64,000 nt of DNA. It comes from JASHUC01 sp035606175. GTDB taxonomy: Bacteria; Pseudomonadota; Gammaproteobacteria; Steroidobacterales; Steroidobacteraceae. Under the pieces are notes generated by a model. It saw only the letters and a list, made by a program, of their open reading frames with translations. It searched no databases and was not told the DNA's origin. This document shows positions 24,107 through 32,839 of the stretch, in pieces (position 1 is the stretch's first letter; the number at the start of each line of letters is the position of its first letter). The DNA lies in NCBI GenBank assembly GCA_035606175.1, contig DATNFW010000046.1:57982-121981 (forward strand), given 5' to 3'. A program made the translations under genes and the position numbers.

Positions 24107-25615
24107 ATGCCGCGCCGCGCCGTCCTGCCCGCCGGCGTCTCCAGTGCAAGCTTCGCCCGCGCGCTCGCCCAGCTGAGCAAGGTGGTGGGTTCCGGGCACG
24201 TCCTCACCGATCGCGAGGCGCTGCTCCCCTACGAGAAGCTCATGCTTGCTGCGCCGGCGGACGAGTACGCGCCATCGGGCGCGATTCTCGCCGCCACGGT
24301 CGAGCAGGTTCAGGGCGTGCTGGCCGTCTGCAACAAGTACCGGGTACCACTCTGGCCGATCTCGACCGGACGCAATTTCGGGTACGGCGGGGCGCTGCCC
24401 GCAACGCGCGGTCAGTTGATCCTCGATCTCAAGCGCATGGACCGTATCCTCGACGTGGACCCCGTGCTGTCGACTGCGCTCGTCGAGCCCGGCGTCACCT
24501 ACCAGCAGCTTCACGACCACATCGCCGAGCGCAATCTTCCGCTCTGGCTCGATTTCCCAGGCGGGGGCCCGCTCGTCGGTCCGCTCGGCAACACGCTCGA
24601 GCGCGGGACCGGCAGCACCCCGTACGCGGATCATTTCGCGCACGCCTGCGGCATGGAGGTCGTGCTCGCCGACGGGCGCATCCTGCGCACCGGTATGGGA
24701 TCGCTGCCCGGGACTCACTCGTGGCAAGCGTACCGGTACGGCTACGGACCGCATCTCGACGGCCTGTTCACGCAATCGAATTTCGCCGTGGTCACGAAGC
24801 TCGGTCTCTGGTTGATGCCGGCGCCGGCCTCCTATCGCACGATTCTCGTGCAGTATTCGGACGATTCAGCGCTCGAGCGTGCGGTGGACACGATCCGCCC
24901 ACTGCGCCTCGCCGGCACCATCGCCAATCCTTGCGCGCTCTCCAATGCGGGGCTGGCGCTCACGGCGTACATGCGGCGCGCCGAGCTCTACCAGAACGGC
25001 GGTGCGATCCCGGACAACGTCGTCCTGGCCGCCGCGCGCCAGCACGGGATCGATGCGTGGAATCTGACGTTCACGCTCTACGGCACCGTCGAGCAGATCG
25101 CGCCGAATCTCGAGATCGTCACGCGCGCGTTCGAGATGTCCGGCGGCCGTGTCGATCCGGATTATCACGACCCCTCCCAGGTGAACGAGCTCAATCTCGA
25201 AGCATTCCGACTGCTCGACTGGGTTGGCGGCGGGGGACTGGCCTGGCTCGATCCGGTTTCGGCCGCGCGCGGCGCGGACGCCGCACGGCAGCGGGACATT
25301 GCGCGCAGCGTCCTCGGACGCCATGGCTTCGACTACCTTGCCGCCCCGACCGTGTACGGACGGGACCTGCACCACCTGATCGCACTCGTCTTCGATCATG
25401 GCGATCCGCAGGCGTTGCAGCGCGCGCGGACGGCCTTTCGGGAGCTCGCAGCTGCATTCCTCCATAATGGCTACGGACTCTGCCGCACGGGCATCGACTA
25501 CATGACGGCGCTCGCGAACGCCTACGGCGACGTAAATGTCGCTGTGAACCGCGCGATCAAGCACGCGCTCGATCCGAACGGCATTCTCGCGCCCGGCAAG
25601 GCGGGAATCCGATGA
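24107..25615 (+). CDS. FAD-linked oxidase of the vanillyl-alcohol oxidase / 4-cresol dehydrogenase family
   Basis: A 502-residue flavoprotein. The PCMH-type FAD domain at about 40-250 contains PISTGRNFGYGGALP, LVEPGVTYQQLHDHI and a GPLGNTLERGTGSTPYADH segment typical of this family. The C-terminal cap ends CRTGIDYMTALANAYGD and LDPNGILAPGKAGI. These enzymes oxidise para-substituted phenols (p-cresol, vanillyl alcohol, eugenol) through a quinone methide. I chose the ATG at 24107 because GGAGG lies six bases before it. The stop overlaps a cytochrome c gene (ATGA), as in p-cresol methylhydroxylase and eugenol hydroxylase, so electrons probably pass to that cytochrome instead of to oxygen. Confidence 0.87.
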   Translation: MPRRAVLPAGVSSASFARALAQLSKVVGSGHVLTDREALLPYEKLMLAAPADEYAPSGAILAATVEQVQGVLAVCNKYRVPLWPISTGRNFGYGGALPATRGQLILDLKRMDRILDVDPVLSTALVEPGVTYQQLHDHIAERNLPLWLDFPGGGPLVGPLGNTLERGTGSTPYADHFAHACGMEVVLADGRILRTGMGSLPGTHSWQAYRYGYGPHLDGLFTQSNFAVVTKLGLWLMPAPASYRTILVQYSDDSALERAVDTIRPLRLAGTIANPCALSNAGLALTAYMRRAELYQNGGAIPDNVVLAAARQHGIDAWNLTFTLYGTVEQIAPNLEIVTRAFEMSGGRVDPDYHDPSQVNELNLEAFRLLDWVGGGGLAWLDPVSAARGADAARQRDIARSVLGRHGFDYLAAPTVYGRDLHHLIALVFDHGDPQALQRARTAFRELAAAFLHNGYGLCRTGIDYMTALANAYGDVNVAVNRAIKHALDPNGILAPGKAGIR

Positions 25616-25974
25616 GGCGACGGGGGGCAGTCCTCGCGATCGCCCTCGCTGCCTCGCTCGCGGCATCCGGTGCGCGAGCACAGTCGGCGGGCGAGTGGGG
25701 CAGCCCTGCCCAGCTCTGGCGCGCGACGTGTCGCTACTGTCACGGCGACGGTGTCGCGCGGGAGCTGCGCGGTGCCGGATTGAGCCCCCAGGCCATTGAG
25801 ACCGCCGTGCGCTCCGGACCGAAGGCCATGCCGAGCTTCGCGCCGAGTCAGATCAGTGACCCGGAGCTCGAGCAACTCGCCGAATGGATCAGCACCCAGA
25901 AAGCGCCGGCTCAGCAGCCGGTTGATCGCTCCTCGCGAGAGTCCCGGCATGGCTCGCGCGAGCGGTCGCGCTGA
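25612..25974 (+). CDS. Cytochrome c subunit paired with the FAD oxidase
   Basis: A 120-residue exported c-type cytochrome with a signal peptide (residues 1-23) and one heme site, CRYCH, at about residues 38-42. A methionine in KAMPSFAPSQI (about residue 74) is a good sixth ligand. The size and overlap with the flavoprotein gene match the small cytochrome subunit of p-cresol methylhydroxylase-type flavocytochromes. The C-terminal 15 residues (SSRESRHGSRERSR) are low-complexity, and the stop lies inside a 22-bp tandem repeat, so the tail was probably extended by duplication. Confidence 0.87.
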   Translation: MRRRGAVLAIALAASLAASGARAQSAGEWGSPAQLWRATCRYCHGDGVARELRGAGLSPQAIETAVRSGPKAMPSFAPSQISDPELEQLAEWISTQKAPAQQPVDRSSRESRHGSRERSR

Positions 25975-26020
25975 GCCGCACGAGCGGTCGCGCTGAGCCA
26001 CCCGACGGTCGCGCTGAACC
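25956..26020 (+). repeat. 22-bp tandem repeat spanning a stop codon, about three copies
   Basis: Copies lie at 25956-25977, 25978-25999 and 26000-26020, sharing the core GAGCGGTCGCGCTGAGCC (GACGGTCGCGCTGAACC in the third), followed by a partial fourth. The cytochrome c stop codon TGA is inside copy 1 and recurs in each copy. The rest of the 80-bp gap to the next gene shows nothing else. Confidence 0.8.
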
Positions 26021-26054
26021 GCGCGATCGCGACCGTTGCGGCGAGCCTGCCTGA

Positions 26055-26399
26055 TCAAGGCCGCCGCGCCGATTGCGCGGCGCGGCACAGGGACAGATAA
26101 GCGTATCCGATCACGAGCACCGAGCAGACCGCCCAGGCGCAGATCAACCCGGACCCTGCCGCCATGACGACGAATATGTCGAGTTTGCGCCCGATGCCGG
26201 AGGCGAGGGCATCGGAGCCGCGGAGCGCACCCGCCGCCGAGGCGCAAACGAGGCCCCAGCGGAGCAGATATCGCGGCAAGATCGCGCGCAGCCGCAGATT
26301 GCGCTGGTGCGCGGCCGCTCGAGCGAACAGGTCGCCTCGGCTCGCATCCTCGAATTGCCCGAACGGCGATAAAGCGTGGCGCAGCTCGGCGAGCCTCAT
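26055..26399 (-). CDS. Small membrane protein of unknown function
   Basis: A 114-residue protein with two hydrophobic segments, at about 45-68 and 76-104 (FVVMAAGSGLICAWAVCSVLVIGYAY), after a charged N-terminus. The start is well supported: AAGGAG lies nine bases before the ATG on the minus strand. I do not recognise a family. It is divergent from the lipid methyltransferase gene and its leader ORF. Confidence 0.6.
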   Translation of the reverse strand: MRLAELRHALSPFGQFEDASRGDLFARAAAHQRNLRLRAILPRYLLRWGLVCASAAGALRGSDALASGIGRKLDIFVVMAAGSGLICAWAVCSVLVIGYAYLSLCRAAQSARRP

Positions 26400-26572
26400 C
26401 GTAGACGGTCTCCTTACATCGATCTTTCGATGGAACGCCGCGCCGTGGCCCCGAGTTGCAGCCTGGGAGCCGGAAGGGGAAAATTACAGCCTCCGCGCAC
26501 CGCGCAAGCGGGCTCTCGGGCCCTGTCATTCGCCATGCCGGACGCCCCCGAGGCAGCTCAAGAAGAGGAACA

Positions 26573-26620
26573 ATGGCAATGAGAATCGCCCCCGCTCTCG
26601 CTCTGGCCGGCGCGCAATGA
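26573..26620 (+). CDS. Short leader ORF coupled to the CFA-synthase-like gene
   Basis: An ORF of 15 codons plus stop encodes MAMRIAPALALAGAQ. It has an AGAGGA ribosome site 4-6 bases before its ATG, and its stop overlaps the downstream gene start as ATGA. The downstream gene itself lacks a clear ribosome site, so translation may depend on reading this leader. A coding role for the peptide is not implied. Confidence 0.5.
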   Translation: MAMRIAPALALAGAQ

Positions 26621-27846
26621 GCGCGGCGGAGGAGAGCTTCAGGTCGAGCGAGCCACGCGGACGCTCGGCCGAGGGCCGGCTGATCGGCGGGCTGCTCAAG
26701 ACCTTCGGGGATCCGCCGGTTGCGCTCGTGCTCGCGAACGGGGAGCGCATCGCGCCCCGTGGCGGGGATCCCGTTGCGACCGTGCGATTGAAGGATCGCG
26801 GCGTGCTCCTCGCGCTGCTGCGCGATCCGCATCTCGCCTTCGGGGATCTCTATAGCGAGGGCCGCATCGACATCGACGGCGATCTCGTCGGTCTGCTCGA
26901 GGCGGTCTATCGAGCTTCCGCACGCGCCGAAGAGCGCCGATCGCTGCTGCGCAGGCTCTCCGGCGCCCTGCATCGGCCGCGCCGCAACTCCCTCGCAGGC
27001 TCGCGCGACAACATTCACCACCATTACGACATCGGCAACCAGTTCTATACGCTCTGGCTCGGACGCACGATGGCTTATACGTGTGCGTATTACCCACAGG
27101 AGTCGACGACGCTCGATGAGGCGCAGGCTGCCAAGATGGACCACATCTGCCGCAAGCTCCGCCTGAAGGCGGGTGAGACGGTCGTCGAGGCGGGGTTCGG
27201 GTGGGGCACGCTCGCCCTGCACATGGCGCGGCACTACGGGGTGAAAGTGCGCGCGTTCAACATCTCGCACGAGCAGGTGCGCTTCGCGCGCGAGCGCGCC
27301 GCGGCCGAGGGGCTCGCCGATCGGATCGAGTACGTCGAGGACGATTACCGGAACATCTCCGGGCACTACGACGCCTTCGTCTCGGTCGGGATGCTCGAGC
27401 ATGTCGGTGTGGAGAATTATCCGGCGCTCGGCGAGGTCGCACAGCGCTCGATCGGCCCGAACGGTCGCGGTCTCATTCATTCGATCGGACGCAATCGTCC
27501 GGCGCGGCTGCACCCCTGGATCGAGCGGCGCATCTTCCCCGGTGCCGAGCCACCCTCGCTCAGCCAGATGATGGATCTGTTCGAGCCGTTGGATCTTTCC
27601 GTTCTCGATGTGGAGAACCTGCGGCTGCACTATGCGCGCACGCTCACTCACTGGCTCGAGCTCTTCGAGGCGAGCGCGGAGCGGGTGCGCGGCATGTTCG
27701 ACGAGAAGTTCGTGCGCATGTGGCGGCTCTACCTGGCCGGCTCGATCGCCGCATTCACTACGGGCACGCTGCAACTCTTCCAGGTCGTTTTCGCTCCGCG
27801 GGAGAACAACGACATCCCTGCCACGCGCGCGCACCTGTACACCTGA
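26617..27846 (+). CDS. cfa: Cyclopropane-fatty-acyl-phospholipid synthase family SAM-dependent methyltransferase
   Basis: A 409-residue protein. The N-terminal 120 residues form the lipid-binding region (VALVLANGERIAP ... DPHLAFGDLYSEGRIDIDG). The catalytic domain starts HHYDIGNQFYTLWLGRTMAYTCAYY, with SAM motif VVEAGFGWGTLALHMA near residue 190 and VGMLEHVGVENY near 265. Such enzymes add a methylene or methyl group to the double bond of membrane phospholipid acyl chains. The start overlaps a leader ORF. A flavoprotein reductase gene follows 31 bp later, so the product could be a methyl-branched or otherwise modified acyl chain instead of a simple cyclopropane; this is inference. Confidence 0.88.
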   Translation: MSAAEESFRSSEPRGRSAEGRLIGGLLKTFGDPPVALVLANGERIAPRGGDPVATVRLKDRGVLLALLRDPHLAFGDLYSEGRIDIDGDLVGLLEAVYRASARAEERRSLLRRLSGALHRPRRNSLAGSRDNIHHHYDIGNQFYTLWLGRTMAYTCAYYPQESTTLDEAQAAKMDHICRKLRLKAGETVVEAGFGWGTLALHMARHYGVKVRAFNISHEQVRFARERAAAEGLADRIEYVEDDYRNISGHYDAFVSVGMLEHVGVENYPALGEVAQRSIGPNGRGLIHSIGRNRPARLHPWIERRIFPGAEPPSLSQMMDLFEPLDLSVLDVENLRLHYARTLTHWLELFEASAERVRGMFDEKFVRMWRLYLAGSIAAFTTGTLQLFQVVFAPRENNDIPATRAHLYT

Positions 27847-27877
27847 AGACGCGCAAGCGGACGAGAGCGCTTCCAGA

Positions 27878-28882
27878 GTGAAAACGCGTGATGTGGTGAT
27901 CGTGGGCGGAGGCCCCGCAGGGTCGACCGCCGCGTGGAAGCTGAAACGCGCAGGCGCGGACGTGCTCGTGCTCGACAAGGAACGCTTCCCGCGCCTGAAG
28001 CTCTGCGCCGGCTGGATCACACCCGACGTGGTGCGCGAGCTCGAGATGGACCCGGCCGAGTATCCGCACCGATTCCTGACCTTCGCGAGGCTGCATGCCC
28101 ACTGGAAGGGGCTGCACGTGAAGGTCCCGTGCGTGCAGCATTCGATTCGGCGCTTCGAGTTCGACGCCTGGCTGCTCGAACGCTCGGGAGCCGAGGCCGA
28201 ACAGCACACTGTCCGGTCCATCCGCCGCGAGCCGGGCGGGGGCTACTCGATCGATGACACCTACCGCTGCCGTTACCTGATTGGAGCCGGCGGCACGCGC
28301 TGCCCGGTCTATCGGACGCTCTTCCGCGAGGCCAATCCCAGAGCGAGCGAGCTGCAGACGGTGACGCTCGAGCACGAGTTCCCGTATGACTGGCAAGACC
28401 CCGATTGCCATCTGTGGTTCTTCGAGAACGGACTGCCTGGGTATTCCTGGTACGTCCCGAAGGCGGACGGCTGGCTCAATATCGGCATCGGCGGCATGGC
28501 CGATCGGATCAAGCAGCGGGGCGAGGACATCAAAGCGCACTGGGCGCGGCTCACCGAGCGGCTCGGGCGAGGACTCGCTCGCGGCGCGCGGTACGAGCCG
28601 GCGGGTTACAGTTATTATCTGCGCGGGAACGTGGGTCTCGTCCGGATAGACGATGCCTTCGTTACGGGCGATGCGGCGGGGCTCGCGACGCGCGACATGT
28701 GCGAAGGCATCGGTCCTGCGGTGCGAAGCGGCCTCCGCGCCGCGCAAGCCATTCTCCGCGACGAGGAGTATCGATTGGCCGATGTGACGGGAGCGAGCCT
28801 CGGCGGAGGTCTCGCGAGCCGGCTTCTCGACTGGGCATTCACGCGCGGCGCCGGGCGCGAGTCGGCAGTCCGCTCCGCATAG
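27878..28882 (+). CDS. FAD-dependent oxidoreductase, geranylgeranyl-reductase-like
   Basis: A 334-residue flavoprotein beginning with a GTG start and the dinucleotide-binding sequence VVIVGGGPAGSTAAWKL (GGGPAG at residues 10-15). A CAGWITPD segment follows, and the second FAD motif VTGDAAGLATRDMCEGIGPAVRSG lies near residues 260-285. The family includes geranylgeranyl reductases and other enzymes acting on lipid double bonds. The frame is open upstream into cfa, but this start sits exactly at the domain's first strand. With the adjacent lipid methyltransferase it suggests a two-step acyl or isoprenoid modification. Confidence 0.78.
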   Translation: MKTRDVVIVGGGPAGSTAAWKLKRAGADVLVLDKERFPRLKLCAGWITPDVVRELEMDPAEYPHRFLTFARLHAHWKGLHVKVPCVQHSIRRFEFDAWLLERSGAEAEQHTVRSIRREPGGGYSIDDTYRCRYLIGAGGTRCPVYRTLFREANPRASELQTVTLEHEFPYDWQDPDCHLWFFENGLPGYSWYVPKADGWLNIGIGGMADRIKQRGEDIKAHWARLTERLGRGLARGARYEPAGYSYYLRGNVGLVRIDDAFVTGDAAGLATRDMCEGIGPAVRSGLRAAQAILRDEEYRLADVTGASLGGGLASRLLDWAFTRGAGRESAVRSA

Positions 28883-28952
28883 CTCAGGGCCGGGCAGGCG
28901 CTGGCCGCCGCGCTCCGCAGCGCATCCTGCGCGCATCCGGGAAGGGATCATC

Positions 28953-29981
28953 ATGACATCCGAAAAGCCGATCATGTGGGGGGCAGCCGCCGTCGTCCTG
29001 GCGGGAATCGGCGCTCTTTACTATTTCTACGCGGTCCGCGGTCCAGTTCAGGTCGCCGCGCCGCCGCCTCGGACGCAAACGGCCGCCCCCGCGCCGAGCG
29101 AGCCTGCGATCGAGCATCCCGTACCGACATCCGGAGCGGGCGCCGCACCGGCACTTCCCACGCTCAAGGAGAGCGATCAGCCGATTGCCGGTGCGCTCGG
29201 CGGCATCCCGAACGGCGCGGGCATCGAGAAATTCCTCGTTCCGCAGAACCTGATCCGGCACGTCGTGGCGACGATCGACAACCTGCCGCGCAAGAAGGTC
29301 GCAATCGACGTGCGCCCGATCAAATCGACACCGGGTGAGTTCGAGGTGAGCGGCACGGCCGATCACCTGACGCTCAATCCGGACAATTTCAAGCGCTACG
29401 CTCCCTTCGTCGATCTCGTCCGATCGGTGGATGCGAAAGCGATTGCAGCAGTCTACTTTCGGTTCTATCCGCTCTTTCAACAGGCCTACGAGGACCTGGG
29501 CTACCCGACCGAGTATTTCAACGACCGTGTCATCGAGGTGATCGATCATCTGCTCGCGACGCCGGACGTGAAAGGACCGATCGAGCTCGTGCAGCCGAAC
29601 GTCATGTACCTGTACGCGGACCCCAAGCTCGAGGCGCTATCGGCGGGTCAGAAGACCCTGATCCGGATGGGGCCGGAGAACGCCGCCGTCATCAAGGCAA
29701 AGCTGCGCGCCTTGCGCGATTTGCTCGCGACTCATTCAGCTCAGGGGCAGTCGGCGCAAGGCTCTGCGACGTCGGCTGAGCCAGGGTCCAATGCCGCACC
29801 GGCGCCTGCGCCCAACACCCCGCCGGCGCGGGGTTCCAGTGCCGCTCCGGCGCCCGGGTCCAAAGTCACTCCCGCACCGCAGCCCAAGGCCACTCCTGCT
29901 CCGGCACCCGGCGCTGGGGCACCCGCGCAGCGCGCCGGCCCTCCACCGGGTAGCGCCCCTCCGACGCCACCTCCGCAGTAA
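28953..29981 (+). CDS. DUF3014 domain protein
   Basis: A 342-residue protein with an N-terminal membrane anchor (residues 8-27), a proline/alanine linker to about 65, and a DUF3014 core at about 75-260 (FLVPQNLIRHVVATIDNLPRK, YAPFVDLVRSVDAKAIAAVYFRFYPLFQQAYEDLGYP). The last 80 residues are a Pro/Ala/Ser/Gly-rich tail of near repeats. AAGGGATC lies just before the ATG. The family has no known function; it is probably anchored in the inner membrane with a periplasmic domain. Confidence 0.82.
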   Translation: MTSEKPIMWGAAAVVLAGIGALYYFYAVRGPVQVAAPPPRTQTAAPAPSEPAIEHPVPTSGAGAAPALPTLKESDQPIAGALGGIPNGAGIEKFLVPQNLIRHVVATIDNLPRKKVAIDVRPIKSTPGEFEVSGTADHLTLNPDNFKRYAPFVDLVRSVDAKAIAAVYFRFYPLFQQAYEDLGYPTEYFNDRVIEVIDHLLATPDVKGPIELVQPNVMYLYADPKLEALSAGQKTLIRMGPENAAVIKAKLRALRDLLATHSAQGQSAQGSATSAEPGSNAAPAPAPNTPPARGSSAAPAPGSKVTPAPQPKATPAPAPGAGAPAQRAGPPPGSAPPTPPPQ

Positions 29982-29993
29982 GGATTTGCCGCC

Positions 29994-30725
29994 GTGCCTA
30001 CGAGCTCTCAGCCACAAGGTCCGGGCGGACCCCTCGCCAGCGACGAGGCAGGGCTGCGCAGCGCGCTCGCCAATTTGAGCTCGATACTCATCCCACAGGA
30101 AACGCTCGAAGCCTGGGCCGTGCAACGGCGGCCTTTTGCGCTCATCCACCGCCGTTTGCTGATCGCCGCGACGAGCGGACGGCTGGTGTGGATCGCGCGC
30201 AGGCTTCTCGGCGGTTTCGACGTGAGCAACGTCCGCTGGCAGGACCTCGAGGATGTGACGCTGCACGTCGGTCTCGTCGGAGCCGAGCTCGTCGTGCGGG
30301 CGGCGCGACCGGCCGATCTCGCCTCGAGCGCCACGTTCGGAGGCGCGCACGTCTACACCTTCAAGGGGCTGCGCCCTGCGCAGGCACAGGCGGTATACCG
30401 CATCTGTCAGGCGCAGGATCAGGCCTGGCGCGAGAAGCGCCGCGTCCGCGAGCTCGAGGAGCTGCGGGCGCGCTCCGGCGGCATTCAGCTCGGAGCGGGC
30501 GCTGCGAGCGCATTCGGCACCGGCCCTCCGGCGTGGACGGCGGCCGCCGCGGGGGCGGACACCGAAAGCGCGGCCGGGCAAGCCCGGTCGGCTCAAGCGG
30601 GGCTCTCCGTGTCGGCTCCCGATGCTGCGCGCAAGCTTCTCGAGGCGAAGAAGCTGTTCGAGGATCGACTCATCACGGACGCGGAGTACGAGTCGATCAA
30701 GGCGCGAATCCTCTCCGGCAGCTGA
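29994..30725 (+). CDS. PH-like plus SHOCT domain protein
   Basis: A 243-residue soluble protein. Residues 30-130 look like a bacterial PH domain (LIHRRLLIAATSGRLVWIARRLLGGFDVSNVRWQDLEDVTL). The C-terminal 35 residues form a SHOCT motif (ARKLLEAKKLFEDRLITDAEYESIKARIL). A low-complexity Ala/Gly linker joins them. The GTG start has AAGGAT upstream and follows the DUF3014 gene by 12 bp, so the two are likely cotranscribed. Function unknown. Confidence 0.75.
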   Translation: MPTSSQPQGPGGPLASDEAGLRSALANLSSILIPQETLEAWAVQRRPFALIHRRLLIAATSGRLVWIARRLLGGFDVSNVRWQDLEDVTLHVGLVGAELVVRAARPADLASSATFGGAHVYTFKGLRPAQAQAVYRICQAQDQAWREKRRVRELEELRARSGGIQLGAGAASAFGTGPPAWTAAAAGADTESAAGQARSAQAGLSVSAPDAARKLLEAKKLFEDRLITDAEYESIKARILSGS

Positions 30726-30738
30726 TCGGCAGCTGATC
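30717..30738 (+). repeat. 11-bp direct tandem duplication at a stop codon
   Basis: GGCAGCTGATC occurs at 30717-30727 and again at 30728-30738. The SHOCT-protein stop TGA is in copy 1, and the second copy overlaps the stop of the convergent peptidase gene. Confidence 0.7.
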
Positions 30739-32839
30739 AAAAGTCGAGGCTGTAGACGAGGCTCGCCTGCGGCGCGCGCTGCCAGCGCTCGGCGACCGCC
30801 GCCTTGATGCGTGCGAACGCATCGTTCTTGTCATCGACGTAGCGGGCCTTGAGGCGCTCGGCCGGCCGGCGGTCGGCGCGCGCTTTGATGCCGAGCACGG
30901 TGCGCTCGAGTGTCTCGACGGCGTGCGGCAGGCGCGCGAAATCGATCTGCAGGCAGCCACGGTCGGTGCCATTCGCGGCCATCTGGTCCGCCTTCCAGGC
31001 GATTGCGCCCGAATCGATGAACGAGCCCAGCTGAATCGCCGCGAGCTGACTGTAGGCGAGCGGCGTGCCGTCGGGTTGGTACATCCCGCGGGAGATGTGG
31101 CCGAAGGTCCAGGCGACCGCTTCGTAGTCGATGGCCTGCGCCTGGGATGCCTCGAGGATATTGCGAGGAACCAGCCAGCTCGCGAGGTACATCGCGGAGT
31201 TCTCGGCCTTGAGCTCCTCGAGCATCGAGGCGAGCGGACCCCCGAATGCCACGGTGTCGGTCTTCCCGCCCACGGCGTAATCGTGTGCAGGACCTAAGTT
31301 GTGGGAGGCCTCGTGCAGAAGGGACACGAGCAGCGAGTCGCGCCGGTAGTCGCCCGCCTGCCCCTGGGTTGCGGCGCAGAACACCGACTCTTCCTGGCGC
31401 GCTCGCCGCGCGAGGCTGTCGGGATCGGTGCCGATGTTGGTCATGACGACGGTGCGTCCGCCGTGTTCGGCGATCGGGCCCCAGTTCGGCAGCGACTCGC
31501 CGATCGTCGCGCCGGTCGGCATGCGCTGATCCCCCGCATTGAGTACCACCTCGATGAAATCGGGCAGCTTGAATGCGACATCGCGCGCGCGATAGGGCGA
31601 ACCGGCAAGATCGGCGAGCGCATGCTCCATCGCACCCTTGAGAGGGTCGAGCCTGCGCTGCCACGCGAGCGATTGTGGATCGATGCGGGCGAGCTGCAGC
31701 GCGAATCCCGCCTTCCACGCGCACGGGTCGTAGTAGACCTCATCGGGCGCGACGCGCACGTACCATTTGCTGTTGGTCGAGCTCATCGCGACCCAGGCGC
31801 GATCGGCCGGCTCCCAGTCTCCGGTGCGAAATGACTGCGCCGCGGCCCTCAGATAAGCGGTGAGTGCGGGCTCCTGCTCGCCGAAGCCGCTGGCCGCCGC
31901 CTCGAGCGCGGTCGCAACGTCGCCCATGTCGTCGCGATAGGCGCTCGAGTACGGCTCCGCCGCGAAGGTGCCGGGCGCCGCGCCATCGACCACAATGCTG
32001 AAATGATCGCGCAGCGCCGGGGCGTTCGGCGCTGCCGCGAGGCGCGCACAGAAATCGGGCGCGCGCTGCACGTCGGCCGGATAGAGTCCGACGATTCGCG
32101 GCGGGCGTGGATAGATCGCGGTGCAGAGCGGGTCGTGCTGCGTCCGCGGCGCCTGACAGTAGGGAGATTGATTGCGGTAGAAAACCGCGCGGCTCACGAG
32201 ATCGTCATCGGGGATCCGCTCGGCGAGGCCGAAGACGCCCTTCTGCCTCGCATAGAGCCTCTCGATCAACTCCGCGGCGCGCACCAGATGACGCACCATC
32301 GCCCGGTCCTCGGGTGTGTCACGGTGCAGATCGGTCTCGATGAGCGTGGGGGCACCCTGGGCGAGCTCCTCGCGGAGCAGCGCATGGCGGCGAGCCTCCT
32401 CATCGCTCGCCGGCGGCGGCGCCGGCTTCACGAGCGCGGAGTACGCGTCCGCGAAACGCTGCGTGAAATCCCCGCTCTGATCGATCCAGCGATTGAGATC
32501 GCTGTCCGGATACCCGACGAGCACCGCGATTTCTGCCGGCTCGATCGCGCGATCGTGGTTCGCATCGGCGCGCCAGAAAAGCGGCAGGAAATGCGCCGCG
32601 GCGCGCCGGTTGAACTCATCACGCGTGAGGGCATCGTAGTGCACCGCGCCGGAGGCGACTGCCGCCGCGGGGGTGCTGGGCGCATCGCTCGCGGCCCGCC
32701 CGGACGCCGGCCCGCCGGAGAGGCTCCGCGAGCAGCAGGCGAGGAGCAGTGCGAGAAGGCTCGTGAGGAGTCCCGGGAGGAATTTCGGCAGGAACCTCGG
32801 GAGCCTCGGGAGGGGGGCGAAGGAGTGTGCGGAACGCAT
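30737..32839 (-). CDS. M49-like (dipeptidyl-peptidase III family) zinc metallopeptidase lipoprotein
   Basis: A 700-residue predicted lipoprotein: the signal segment ends LLALLLACC, giving lipidation at C35 or C36. A possible EF-hand loop runs from D92 to E103 (D92, N94, D96, E103). The zinc motif HEASH is at about residues 509-513, followed after about 30 residues by EELKAE, the spacing and pattern of M49 peptidases. Here the His motif has the five-residue HExxH form instead of the six-residue form of animal enzymes. The start ATG at 32839 has a weak ribosome site; a longer frame upstream overlaps the divergent NTF2-like gene. Substrates are likely short peptides in the periplasm. Confidence 0.75.
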   Translation of the reverse strand: MRSAHSFAPLPRLPRFLPKFLPGLLTSLLALLLACCSRSLSGGPASGRAASDAPSTPAAAVASGAVHYDALTRDEFNRRAAAHFLPLFWRADANHDRAIEPAEIAVLVGYPDSDLNRWIDQSGDFTQRFADAYSALVKPAPPPASDEEARRHALLREELAQGAPTLIETDLHRDTPEDRAMVRHLVRAAELIERLYARQKGVFGLAERIPDDDLVSRAVFYRNQSPYCQAPRTQHDPLCTAIYPRPPRIVGLYPADVQRAPDFCARLAAAPNAPALRDHFSIVVDGAAPGTFAAEPYSSAYRDDMGDVATALEAAASGFGEQEPALTAYLRAAAQSFRTGDWEPADRAWVAMSSTNSKWYVRVAPDEVYYDPCAWKAGFALQLARIDPQSLAWQRRLDPLKGAMEHALADLAGSPYRARDVAFKLPDFIEVVLNAGDQRMPTGATIGESLPNWGPIAEHGGRTVVMTNIGTDPDSLARRARQEESVFCAATQGQAGDYRRDSLLVSLLHEASHNLGPAHDYAVGGKTDTVAFGGPLASMLEELKAENSAMYLASWLVPRNILEASQAQAIDYEAVAWTFGHISRGMYQPDGTPLAYSQLAAIQLGSFIDSGAIAWKADQMAANGTDRGCLQIDFARLPHAVETLERTVLGIKARADRRPAERLKARYVDDKNDAFARIKAAVAERWQRAPQASLVYSLDF

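Noticed and set aside
25522..28221. An 899-codon minus-strand open frame across the flavocytochrome, cfa and reductase genes
   Set aside because: It is opposite to several well-supported genes and has the Arg-rich composition of a codon-bias shadow.
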